Of a stretch of DNA of 64,000 nucleotides, positions 53,930-63,504 are shown one piece after another; within the stretch, counting starts at the first letter, position 1, and each line of letters opens with the position of its first letter. A program made the position numbers and the translations under genes. The DNA is from Kalaharituber pfeilii (lineage: Eukaryota; Ascomycota; Pezizomycetes; Pezizales; Pezizaceae): positions 62,001-126,000 of the forward strand of contig WHUZ01000061.1 of assembly GCA_015179045.1 (NCBI GenBank), given 5' to 3'. The notes below the pieces were generated by a model. The model did not search any database, was not told the DNA's origin, and saw only the letters and a program-made list of their open reading frames with translations.

Positions 53930-55431
53930 GCACAATGATGAAACAATGCGTTGCATATCAAAGCTATACGATAATCCTCATCACTTACGCTTCCAAGATG
54001 AACAACTCAGAAGGGAAGACGAAGGACACAAATACCTACGGGGAACATTAAACCACCGAAACCCCCTACCCATAGCAACGCTACCAACCCTCCCGGCGGA
54101 CACCGGGAAGGAAGAGTGATAGCAGACACTGAAGATGAAGGCTGGGAGAGCCACTACCCGGACGGCAGCCGGATAGACAACATCACTGGGGCAGGATTAT
54201 ACCACAACCGGAAACATACATCCAAATACCTGGGCACCCATTGCACGGTAAACGACCCTGAATTGATAGCCATGAGCGAGGCACTGGCAGACCATGAGGG
54301 AGAACGGCTGATCATTTCGGACTCCAAGGAAGCCATAGGCTCTAGTGAGCGGCACGAGCTAGCTCGAGCCTGGATTGATTACATACATAATATTGACAAA
54401 CTAAACTAAACTAAGCTAAATTTTCATCTTTCTCACTACTATCAGCTAAATTGTGCATTTCGAAGTTGTTGGTAGGTCAGAATGAGCTCCAAGTCTCTAA
54501 TTATTACTATATTAGGTATTTACAGTTTATGAAACCTTGCACTGGCTAAGCATTTTAGCGAGCTGTCAAGAAAAACACAAGCATGATCTTGGCTCGTTTG
54601 AGCTCGAGCCAGCTCGAGCTGGCTCGGCTCGTGCCGCTCACTAGCCATAGCCAAGCTCCAAAAGATAGCCAACGGGGACCCCACCTACGACGGCGCCTCA
54701 CAACTAGTAAGGGAGAAGTGGGAGTCGAGAATCGGCAGGGGCGACTGGGACGTGGCAGTGATGTGGGTAAAGGCTTACAGGGGCGTTAACGGCAACACAG
54801 AAGCAGACAGAGCGGCGAAGATCGGGACATACCTACAATACCAGGACGAGGTGGTCACCGAAGCAGGGATAAGACAGACGGCACGCGCCAACAGAGAAAG
54901 CGAAGAAACCGACTGAACATGACATACAGACCACTACAACGACTGGGCCACAGGGTTGCGACCTTAGCCGGGATCCTCGGTGGAAAAGGCCTACGCCGCT
55001 GGAAGCACAAAATCGGTACCACCGACAGTCCGGAGTGCCACTGGTGCGGCGAAGATACCGAGACCACACAACACACACTGACACAGTGCAGGGTCTGGAG
55101 ACAGAAATGCCCCGAAGGCGAAGACGAGCTCTGCCGCCTCAGAAACGACGAAGATGGTAACGACGGAGACACATTGCTGGACATATTGGATTGGGCGGGC
55201 CAATAGAAGAACCTTTAATATTCCATCTCCTACATTTCATAATATCATTTAGGCTTATATTTCAGACTCCGACACTTCAAGTTATCTTCCCACATGTTAT
55301 CTTTTGACATTTCACTTCATGTTATCTTGCGACATGTTATCTTGCGACATGTTATCTTTTGATATTTCAAGCTATCTCCTTACATGTAACTAAACGTCGC
55401 CATAGCCCATAGGGCGGCACGCGAATAATTT

Positions 55432-55466
<35 letters not shown>
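53930..55466 (+). mobile_element. LINE 3' fragment (family A), 1.5 kb
   Basis: RNase H (DGSRIDNITGAGLY, ALADHEGERLIISDSKEAIG, WVKAYRGVNGNTEADRAA) and the C-terminal zinc region (CHWCGEDTETTQHTLTQC, ILDWAGQ stop at 55206), 3' UTR, stem-loop and a T-run/A-run tail. Frame broken by stops at about 54118 and 54917 and by a MITE. Candidate TSD ACCTCAA (53923-53929; 55466-55472). Confidence 0.85.
54343..54643. mobile_element. hAT-type MITE, copy 4 (301 bp)
   Basis: TIRs TAGTGAGCGGCACGAGCT and inverse; body inverted relative to the other three copies. Inserted into the RNase H region of the LINE, near duplicated GCCATAG strings that may be a degraded TSD. Confidence 0.87.
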
Positions 55467-55469
<3 letters not shown>

Positions 55470-55474
55470 CAACA

Positions 55475-55531
55475 CTCGCCATAACTCACAGGGCGGCAAG
55501 CGAGTAGTGATATCAAAAAAAAAGAAAAAAT
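55475..55531 (+). mobile_element. Micro-LINE tail (family A), 57 bp
   Basis: CTCGCCATAACTCACAGGGC, GGCAAGCGAGTAGTGATATC, A-rich tail. TSD CCTCAACA (55467-55474, 55532-55539); inserted directly at the end of the preceding LINE. Confidence 0.87.
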
Positions 55532-55611
55532 CCTCAACAGGATTGAGCAGGCAGAGTTAATCATGTCTTGAGCACTTAGTCGTCTTCTCTCATGTTCCCT
55601 CACGTTCATTG

Positions 55612-55810
55612 TGCGGAATGTCCCTGTTCAGTCACTTTCTGAATGGACGGAAGCCGGAATAAGTGGCGCTAACTACATATATATCAAAGCGACTGCTAGT
55701 CTACTAGTAACTACGTACAACCCATCTCTACATTCCACTCCTACATCGATCCACTTATTCCAACGTCCTGCGTGAGTGTGTCATGGTACTCTGGCATCTC
55801 TTGATTTTCA
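55612..55810 (+). repeat. Third copy of the palindrome-centre sequence
   Basis: Matches 4140-4240 and the inverse of 11690-11890, including the hairpin (55622-55650), the AAGTGGCGCTAACTA block and the downstream CTACATCGATCYACTT part. No minisatellite arms here. Confidence 0.75.
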
Positions 55811-56646
55811 GCGAACCCCGGCGCTTCAGCAAAACAATAACGTTGATGAGTGTGATGGTTAGCAACATCATCGTGCTGTTGCAAAGCTCAATGTCTAGCT
55901 AACCCCACTTCAGTCACCTCAGTTCCAGTATGCCAATGAACGGAAGTACAGTAATCCCTTGTGGGCAACATGAGGTCAGTGTGCCTGCTGCTGTTTGAAA
56001 CTGTGTCCGCAAGCTTGTTCTGACGAAGGTAAAGTAGTGGTTGGAAAACTAGAAGTTTTTCAGCGATTTTGCAATTCTTGTACTCTAAGTTAAACTCACG
56101 AACTTGATGTGCTGCTAGTGGATGTGAGCAGGTTGTGCAGTGAAATAGCTCTAGAGATTGTATGTTGTCGAAATGAAGCCATGCCAACCTTGAATGTAAG
56201 GCAGAAGGTTGGGTATCACGAGCAGTGCAGGTAAATGTGGCCTTGATGGTAATCAAGCATCATAGTTCATTATTGATGAGGGTTCCATGCTGACTTGTCA
56301 AGATGCCAACGAGGATGAATCAGTGGTGTTAGTGTTGCCTCTTCACGGGGATAAAATGTACATAGAAAATGGTAACAAGGAATAATGTATTGGAGAATAA
56401 CTGAGCGCTCCATTCAACCTGCAGAGGAGGCCAAGTATGAAAATGGCGAAGAAACCTGGTTGGATCTTTCTCACGTATAGGAAATAGCCAGTTGGGGATC
56501 AACCCAAGAACTGGAGGCAACTGTTCACAGGGATGACAAAAGCCACAGCATAATAGCTATATAGCCCTAAAATAGGTGAAAGAGCGAGTGGTAAAAGAGC
56601 ATTGAGGCAGGAGATGGAGAGGATTGCAATACCAGGCACTGAAAAA
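55811..56646. other. No recognisable gene
   Basis: Short frames only; nothing assigned. Confidence 0.45.
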
Positions 56647-56656
56647 GGGAAGTGGG

Positions 56657-56717
56657 TTTTTTTTTGTTTTGTTTTTTATCACGTGACCCCGCGTGCAGCT
56701 TTCCGCCATGGCAGGGA
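56657..56717 (-). mobile_element. Micro-LINE tail (family B), itself a LINE target
   Basis: Poly(T)-rich tract, ATCACGTGACCCCGCGTGCA, GCTTTCCGCCATGGCAGGGA. Its own TSD is GGGAAGTGGG (56647-56656 and 58995-59004), separated by a later 2.3-kb LINE insertion that duplicated CCATGGCAGGGA (56706-56717, 58983-58994). Confidence 0.85.
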
Positions 56718-58070
56718 TTTTTTTTTTTTTTTTTTTTAATATCATTTATCGCTTACCGCCCTGTGGGCTATGGCGATGTGTTAGGTACATGTGATCAACA
56801 GGAACTAAATGAGATAGAGAAAATAAAATACTGGCACACTGAAATGTAACTGAAGTCACCCTCCGTCCTCTTCCATCATCTCCATCAGCCCCTGTAGTGG
56901 GTCACCTTCTCCTTCCCTGCACTTTGGGGGTTTTCTTATTGCTGCCATGCCCCCGGGCCATTTCTTCTGCCACACTCTACACCCCTCCAGTAAATGTCCG
57001 GTGCTCTCCTCCGCCTCCCCGCACCACCTACACCCTGGGTCTGTCGCCTCCCCTATGTGATGTCTCCATGCGCGTAGTCCCTTCGCCCCCAACAGTCCCG
57101 CTAGTCTCGATACTCGCGCGCCGAGTCTCTCCAGAGGTCGGTATGTCAAACCCAGTCTATTCCTTTCTCGTGCTCTCTCTCGCTTTGCCTCCTGTCTTAT
57201 CCCCGCTTCTGTCACCACCTCTGCCGCGCATTGTAGCGCTGTCCCTATTCTCGCTGCCTCATCTGCTGCCTCATTTCCTGGTATACTTTTGTGACTTTTC
57301 ACCCACATCACAGCCATGTCTAGGTCTCCCCTATCCAGTCGCCTTTTCCAGGCTTCCCTGAGTCTCCTCGTCGCCCCGTCTGGTGTTGGGAGTCCCTTTG
57401 CTATTGCTGACATCCTGGATATCGCGAATTTGGAATCTGTGATGATGAGTAGCTCTCCTTCCATCCTTTCTGCAGCCTCGCTGATTGCATATATCTCCGC
57501 ATCGTTGACAGTAGCCTGGGCTCCCAGATATATCGAATCCGTCTCTCCTCCGATTGATATACCTGCTCCGGCCTTCTCTCCGATCATGCTACCGTCTGTG
57601 TATGCTGTAATCCATCCTTCTTCCACTGTGTCATCTATGTGTCTTCTCCACTCTGCCACCTCCGCGTCTCTGGTCAAGGTCGGTAGGATCACTAAAGGCA
57701 ATTCCCCCCCGTGTTGGAAGTTCCCTCTTAAGTACGTGCTCTCCAAGTCTTTTCTTCGTATCTCCTCTTCTTCGAACCGGAGTGCCCTTGCTTCTACCCG
57801 CTCAGCCTCAGCTCTCACGAAGGTCTCTATCGACTCCAAGTTCGCCAGGCCTTCAACCACCTCTCTTCTCGTCCCCCCATGGGGCCCGAATTATGCCTCG
57901 TGTGACAGTATATTGCCACTTCTCCAGGTCCCTTAGCTTTCGTTCTTTTGGAGCTCCGTGAGCGTAGTCGCTCCAGGCCCACGCCCCCCACGTCGCGATA
58001 TTCCTGGCGATGCTTGTGTATAGCTGGCGCTGTTTCGCTGGGTGTAACTTTGTGAGTCTTGCTGCTGTCT
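56718..58070 (-). mobile_element. LINE 3' fragment (family A), 1.35 kb
   Basis: Poly(T), stem-loop ATCGC...GCGAT, 3' UTR, then ORF2 on the minus strand. 56856-57860 carries RNase H (AYTDGSMIGEKAGAGI, EIYAISEAAERM, LIITDSKFAISRM, WVKSHKSIPGNEAADEAA) and the zinc motif (CRWCGEAEESTGHLLEGC). 57853-58070 carries the thumb/connection part (TKLHPAKQRQLYTSIARNI). A one-base change in a G run at about 57876 separates the two frames. Confidence 0.9.
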
Positions 58071-58982
58071 TTTTTTTTTTTTTTTTTTTTATCATTACTC
58101 GCGTGCCGCCCTGGGGGCTATGGCGAGATTAGTTACATGAGATTAGATACATATGAAGGTAGAAGAAAAGGAATAAGAAAAGATCCTGTGTGTCTCCTAT
58201 GCCCCTGCCCACTCCAAGATGTCTCTTAGTGGGTCTGTGTCCTTGCTCTTCGGAGGAGTGACCAAGTCTTGCATGCCTCCTGGCCACTTTCGTTTCCATG
58301 TCCTGCACCTAGTGAGCACATGTTCAGTAGTCTCCTCCTCCTCCCCACACCATCGGCATTCTGGGCTGTCAGCTTTCCCGATTTCGTACTGCCATTTCCG
58401 TAGTAACTTGCCGCCCAGTATTCCTGCTAGTGTGAAATAGATTGCTGCTGTTGCCCATGCCGCTTTGCCCAGTCTGAGTCTTTTCTGGTGGTGTTCGTCA
58501 AATTTCAGCTCCCAGTCTACATGTAATCCGACTAGCCTGTAGGTTGGACCCTTGAATCCGACAATGAGAGTCTCGGACTTTCCCGGGTCTACCTGATATC
58601 CCTCCTCTGCCGCGTCTCTTTCCAGCAACCTTCGATGTTCTTTGATCTTTTTCCTTAGTCGGTTTATGTTGGAATCGGAGATAATGCTATGAAAGTCATC
58701 GACATAGGAACGCGTGAAATTTCTTTCAGCCACCATTTCCGCCACGGGCGCTATTGCTACCAAAAAAAGGACTGGGGATAAAGGAGAGCCCTGTGGAGTG
58801 CCATCTGTCATATGGTGCTGCGCCCGTTTTTTGCCATCCCATATCATGTTGAACTTGCACGGTCTGAGAAAGGAATCCACGAAAGCTGCCAGGTTTGGGC
58901 ATGTGTGTTTCAGACGCTCCACCACCTTCCTTCTCCTAACAAAGTTGAAAGCCGACTTAATATCGTCACCCACCATTGCTAC
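58071..58982 (-). mobile_element. Internally deleted LINE (family A), 0.9 kb
   Basis: Head-to-tail with the preceding LINE. Poly(T), stem-loop CTCGC...GCGAG, 3' UTR and an uninterrupted minus-strand frame. Ends at the TSD CCATGGCAGGGA (58983-58994). Confidence 0.88.
58197..58976 (-). CDS. RT-zinc fusion ORF from the deleted LINE
   Basis: 260 codons open from 58976. Reverse transcriptase core: DIKSAFNFVRRRKV, TPQGSPLSPVLFLV, catalytic RSYVDDF and RLVGLHVDWELKFDEHH. After AAWATAAIYF it jumps directly to TLAGILGGKLLRKWQYEIG and the C-terminal zinc motif CRWCGEEEETTEHVLTRC, ending DILEWAGA. The connection and the whole RNase H domain (about 1 kb in sister copies) are missing, yet the frame is kept. 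The start lies at the 5' truncation point, so expression is doubtful. Without endonuclease it could not initiate normal retrotransposition. Confidence 0.8.
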   Translation of the reverse strand: MVGDDIKSAFNFVRRRKVVERLKHTCPNLAAFVDSFLRPCKFNMIWDGKKRAQHHMTDGTPQGSPLSPVLFLVAIAPVAEMVAERNFTRSYVDDFHSIISDSNINRLRKKIKEHRRLLERDAAEEGYQVDPGKSETLIVGFKGPTYRLVGLHVDWELKFDEHHQKRLRLGKAAWATAAIYFTLAGILGGKLLRKWQYEIGKADSPECRWCGEEEETTEHVLTRCRTWKRKWPGGMQDLVTPPKSKDTDPLRDILEWAGA

Positions 58983-59166
58983 CCATGGCAGGGAGGGAAG
59001 TGGGGTAATAGAAGGCTCGGCGAAGAAGAAGGTAGATTACATTGCAAGGTCGGAAAAACTGGAGGTAATAATGGCAAGAGGAAGGGACTGGAAAGACTGG
59101 CGGTAAGGTGGTAGCTGGAAAGACGTACCGTTTCGAAAAGCATGGTGGGCTATATCATGGGGACGT

Positions 59167-60529
59167 TTTTTTTTTTTTTTTATTTTCACATAACCCCGCT
59201 TGCAGCTGTTCGCCATGGCAGGGTCCCTGGACCGAGGTCCTTATGGCCCGGAGACAGGCACCTAAAAACAAACAACAACTCACTATATACACCGACATTC
59301 AAAAAGGAATAGAGGAAATAAAACCCATGAGACAACCCGCTATGCCGTCAAGTCCATTTCCTCCACCTCCCTCCCCTTCCCCTTTCTGTCCACCTTTGAA
59401 TTTCTATCCCAGTCATACAGGCACGAATCGTACCACTTGCCTGACAACCTTACCTTCGCTGGTGTTTGGCTATCCGATTCCACCTCCCCCTCCAGGTAGA
59501 TGACAACCGAGCTAGCCTTCTTTCCCTCCCTCCTCTCTTTCTTCACCAACCATCTTGCCGCAACAATCTTTCCCATCCATGGGTTCGCATTCTCCATCCA
59601 ATCTCTTACTTTCCCGAGTTTCTTTGTCACCGCAATTCCATGTACTACGATCGCACGACCGGATTGCGGGAGTGTCCTTTCCTTTGGGATTGGCTTCGGA
59701 GATGGTGCTGGAGATGGTTTCTTGGACATTTTCTGCTTGGGGGGACTGGTACTCTGTCCCCCTTTCACTTTTTTGGACTGGAAAGCAGTGGACTTTGTTC
59801 GGCTTTTGGGTGGTGCCACTGGAGGTCGGTCAGAATTGTCCCCTTCCGGGGGTGTGCTTGGCGGGATGTTCTGGGAGACAACTGCTGCATATGACAGCTT
59901 TGGTGGTTTCTCCGGGTCAGTTTGTGATTCCCCTTCCTTTGAGGGTTTCCTCAGGTGCATATTGTGTATTTCTGTGCATGATTCCGTCTCCACCGCTAGT
60001 GCAAGAGCAGCAATGACGTGATGCACACTCCTGATTTCACACAGGAACCTGTCTGTTGGTTCAAAGTTTGGTCTTGTCTTCTGGTCTTTTATGCAAGCAT
60101 GTATGTGTTCGATGACATCCCCCACGGCATCAAGCATATCGGACATATTGACTCCGCCGAGCCGATCTCCGATAGACTTGTACAGTGGGGCCTCGAGACG
60201 GGTACTCTTGGCCAGAGTTGTTTTGGCACCTACGGGCATGTTTTTTGGTGCTGGGCTGCCCAATGCCATGAATCTATTGGTCGGATCCATGGTGGGAATG
60301 CCAAGAAGTCAGGGATGGTGGTGTGCTGGCAACGGAGTAAGGAGCTGAAAATTTCCTCAAAACTTAACCCCCAAGGGGGAAACCTGAGGAGTTGGGTTTT
60401 TTGGAATAAAAATTAGATCTAAAGACTCAGCGCACTGAGAGCTTTCGATCTATGTAGGTTTCGCTGGGGGGGACGCTGTGGTTGCGGAGTGGCTTCCGAG
60501 CGCTCGTCCTGTCGAAGTGGTTGTCGCTG
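59167..60529 (-). mobile_element. ORF1-only LINE derivative, copy 2 (complete, 1363 bp)
   Basis: TSD ATCATGGGGACGT (59154-59166, 60530-60542). Minus-strand element: 239-bp 5' leader, intact ORF1 (60290-59340), 173-bp 3' UTR with the family B end (stem CCCTGC...GCGGGG) and poly(A). No ORF2. Same structure and end points as copy 1 at 12977-14700. Confidence 0.92.
59340..60290 (-). CDS. Intact LINE ORF1 (RNA-binding, gag-like), 316 aa
   Basis: Starts MDPTNRFMALGSPAPKN. The N-terminal region (to about residue 105) includes helices around DMLDAVGDVIEHIHACIKD. A Pro/Ser/Lys-rich linker (residues about 110-205) follows, then an RRM-like ORF1 domain (RAIVVHGIAVTKKLGKVRDW, GKIVAARWLVKKERREG, SSVVIYLEGE, LSGKWYDSCLYDWDR). 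The usual CCHC knuckles after this domain are absent; the frame ends in a charged tail (VDRKGKGREVEEMDLTA). Presumed role: binds element RNA and assists a LINE machinery supplied in trans. The frame is open, unlike most coding sequence around it, implying recent insertion. Confidence 0.85.
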   Translation of the reverse strand: MDPTNRFMALGSPAPKNMPVGAKTTLAKSTRLEAPLYKSIGDRLGGVNMSDMLDAVGDVIEHIHACIKDQKTRPNFEPTDRFLCEIRSVHHVIAALALAVETESCTEIHNMHLRKPSKEGESQTDPEKPPKLSYAAVVSQNIPPSTPPEGDNSDRPPVAPPKSRTKSTAFQSKKVKGGQSTSPPKQKMSKKPSPAPSPKPIPKERTLPQSGRAIVVHGIAVTKKLGKVRDWMENANPWMGKIVAARWLVKKERREGKKASSVVIYLEGEVESDSQTPAKVRLSGKWYDSCLYDWDRNSKVDRKGKGREVEEMDLTA

Positions 60530-60542
60530 ATCATGGGGACGT

Positions 60543-60917
60543 GAGTGCGCAGAAGTAGAAGTAGAAGTCAAAGGCAAAGAACGAAAGAGCGGAGCAAAGC
60601 AAAAATGGAGAACGCCAACTGAATACCCCTCGAAATACACGGCGAGAGCATACCTGGATAGAGGTAGAGATGAACTAGGGAAATTGATAGAATACCCACA
60701 CGTTCAGATTTCAGATTGCTAGTCTTGGTAGGTTGTGACTCTGAAGATTTCCTAGTTCCCCTTCCGCGAAATTTTGATCCCATCTCTCTCTCCTCTGCTG
60801 CATGTAGACCAGCTCTTCCGTTTCTCCTAAGACAGGGCGTTTCGTCCTCTCCACCCCTGGCATCCCCTTCGTCCATTGCGCTGCTATCTCCTCTGCCTAC
60901 CTACCTGTAGACTAGTC
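60543..60917. other. No recognisable gene
   Basis: Short frames only. Confidence 0.4.
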
Positions 60918-60929
60918 TCTCCTGGTCTT

Positions 60930-60968
60930 GTACCTCGCCATAGCCTTACAGGCGGCACGCGAGTAATG

Positions 60969-61006
<38 letters not shown>
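60930..61006 (+). mobile_element. Micro-LINE tail (family A), 77 bp
   Basis: ACCTCGCCATAGCCTTACAG, GCGGCACGCGAGTAATGATA, TT and a 34-base A tail. TSD TCCTGGTCTTGT (60918-60929, 61007-61018). Confidence 0.9.
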
Positions 61007-61009
<3 letters not shown>

Positions 61010-61018
61010 TGGTCTTGT

Positions 61019-62195
61019 CCGGGCTCAGATCCGCTCCAGAGCGGCCCCATTTCTCAGGGTTCATGAAAATCTTTTCAGCAAGTATTCAATGATATTGGAA
61101 TATTTTTATGCACAGATTGCTTTTACCCTGTTTTTATGGAGCATACAGGCAACGTCGCAGCAGCACTCAGTCAGTCACCAGTGTCTGTTGAAAATGGTAT
61201 AGTACAATGTTCAGTCTTTCCACCGCGTTCTGTTGTTTCTACTTCTTCTATATCATTCTCTAATGTTCTACTACTTTCTAGTTTTCTCTCATACGTCATG
61301 TATTCATTTGTCATACACCATGTATTCTGGATGTTTCTGTCTTTACGTTTTTTCCTCTTGATACTTCTAGATATTTCTAAAGTCATGTGAGCAACAAAGT
61401 TACGTACACGTGACTTGCTTTTCATTCCTTATTTGAAAATATCTACATTCTTTTTGTACTCGAGATCTCAATTATAAATAGTTCTCGAACTTCCTCGTGT
61501 ACGTAGGTTGAACTTTAATCAATGGACTGTCCTTCCTCCAACAGTGTCAGACTGGGTAATGCCTATGCATCAGAAACTTACAATATCGCTCGATAAATTT
61601 TTATGCATAGTTCAGACATCCCGTAAATTTCAGCAGTAGAGCTTTGTACTACAGCACACAAGGATTGTATTAAGATCTTGAAACATGTAGATTTTCATGT
61701 TTTATTTCTTTTATATCATTCATATTTAGAGAATATGTATAGAATGGATTTTCAATAAATGTGGAGCCTCACATGTGTTGAACTCTCGAGCTTGAGAATG
61801 CTGATTCCAGAGCGATAGAAACTACATACCATTCGCGAAGGGATTGAGCGCCTCCCGATAGGACTAGAGTAAATTTATATTAATCATCAAGAGACGTATC
61901 TATATGGCTTCATGAGTATCACAGGTATGCCTAGTGCATCAGGGAATCGCTAGCAGCATTGCTCTAACAGTATTTTTACCATCTGCTACAGGCTACTGCT
62001 TTCAAAACGACATGCAATACAATATATTTTCAGTGGCAATCAAGACACTTTACAGTACGAGTGAAACCTAACTAGTCTTGTAAGCTGCCCATATCCAAAC
62101 AACCTGCTACACTTTCAATTCTTACTAACCCCAATGTACATCAAGTCAAACTCTGGGTATAGGTACAAGATCCCATTATTAAATGCTCGGATGAA
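61019..62195. other. No recognisable gene
   Basis: AT-leaning sequence with only short frames; nothing identifiable. Confidence 0.5.
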
Positions 62196-62199
62196 AGAG

Positions 62200-62658
62200 C
62201 ATTCAGAGACTGGAGTTAGTTCGAAAGAGAAAGGAGGAGAGGGAACGAGCTGGGTTTGGGAAGGGCAAATTTGTGCGGTGGGGCAGGAGAGCATTCACAA
62301 ATTACACCTGGCTGCGGACCGAAAAAGGCGGAGCGATGTGGAGGAGGGTGATCGGTGGTGAGGGGGTGCAATGCATGTGTGGAGATGAGTGGAGTGCTGA
62401 GCATGTGGTGTTCAGGTGCAACGAGCTAGAGAGACCTCAGAGGAAGGATAAGGATGAGGTACAAGTCACCTGGCAATCCTGGGAGGATCTACAGGAGAAA
62501 GGGTGAAAGCAGGAGGATGTGGAGGGCGATCTGGTCGAGCATTGGTTTGCCAGCCTTGATCTGGGGCAGCTGGGATGGTACTGGGGGGGTCGGGGTGTGT
62601 ACGTAGAGTATGTAGTTAGCGGTCTGTAACCTGACCCGGGTATATGGGTCCCTGCCAT
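62200..62658 (+). mobile_element. LINE family 1 fragment, truncated at both ends
   Basis: Matches the ORF2 C-terminus of the full-length LINE (about 11145-11600): KWGRRAFTNYTWLRTEKGGA-like, CMCGDEWSAEHVVFRC, then the 3' UTR to GGGTCCCTGCCATG, where it stops at the start of the 3' stem-loop. No poly(A). Frame broken near 62506. Confidence 0.85.
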
Positions 62659-62895
62659 GTTCCTTCTTCCCAAAATTTGGTTTCTTGCTGATCTTGCTGT
62701 CCACTCCCCTTCTTCAGGGCGTGGTCACCACATCTGGATAAGGCATCTGCTTTTGCATTTGCTTTTCCTTTTCGGTAGATGATGGTGTAGTCGAATGGTG
62801 CGAGTTTTTCTGCCCATCGTGCTTGACGGCGAGATAGCTTTTGAATTGTGTTGAACATCCGGATGTTGTCATGGTCTGTGTAGACTTTGATGCTA
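62659..62895 (-). pseudogene. Ty3/gypsy RNase H fragment
   Basis: Minus strand reads KVYTDHDNIRMFNTIQKLSR, RQARWAEKLAPFDYTIIYRK and GKANAKADALSRCGD, the diagnostic end of the Ty3/gypsy RT-RNase H region (VYTDH..., LSRRQARW, KADALSR). It is a fragment fused on its right to an oppositely oriented integrase piece. Confidence 0.88.
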
Positions 62896-63030
62896 TGCTT
62901 AGCACCCGTACAACTATAGCCCGCGACATCCGGAACTGTGACACCTGCTCCCATATCAAACCTGTTTGCCATGCACCCTATGGACTCCTGAAACCCTTAG
63001 AAATACCTCAACGAAGGTGGAATTAGACGC
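62896..63030 (+). pseudogene. Ty3/gypsy integrase zinc-binding fragment
   Basis: Plus strand reads ARDIRNCDTCSHIKPVCHAP followed by YGLLKPLEIPQRRWN, the CxxC half of the H2C2 zinc finger and the linker into the integrase core. In an intact element this lies downstream of RNase H in the same orientation; here it is inverted. Confidence 0.85.
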
Positions 63031-63215
63031 CCACACGTACTAGTAATCAGCTTCCTTCTGCCGCCATGGTATGCTAAGCCATCATATTACTCCCTCGCAG
63101 GTAGAGTATGCCTCGGACTCTCTATATATTAACTCCCAGATGCTCGTTACCACATATGACGGCTTCAATTTCCTAGGCTCACCACACCTAGCACTTTATA
63201 ACCTGTGACTGTAAT

Positions 63216-63400
63216 GGATGGTGGTAAACGCAGAGAGTTACCGTCCGCCAGGCTAAAAAGACACTTGACCCGCGATACTCGCTAGTCCTCTGTGTAGCTC
63301 ATATAGCACATTTCGCAACTGCGATGCCGGCACCCGGCTGTCGCATATCGCCTACGTCGCATATGCGCGCATCCACCAACCGCCCGTAAGCGAGTCGCTG
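63216..63400. repeat. Less-mutated copy of the repeat at 840-1123
   Basis: GC-richer homologue (CACTTGACCCGCGATACTCG, TGTGTAGCTCATATAGCAC, CATCCACCAACCGCCCG). It serves as reference showing C-to-T/G-to-A changes in the other copy. Confidence 0.6.
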
Positions 63401-63504
63401 ACCAGCCTGTCCGAATACTCCAATATATACCAACCGCACTATTGGGTGGCATCGGTAGTTCTACCTTTTAGTGCAATAGTTTGCAAATGGTTGGTTGCAA
63501 CCTG

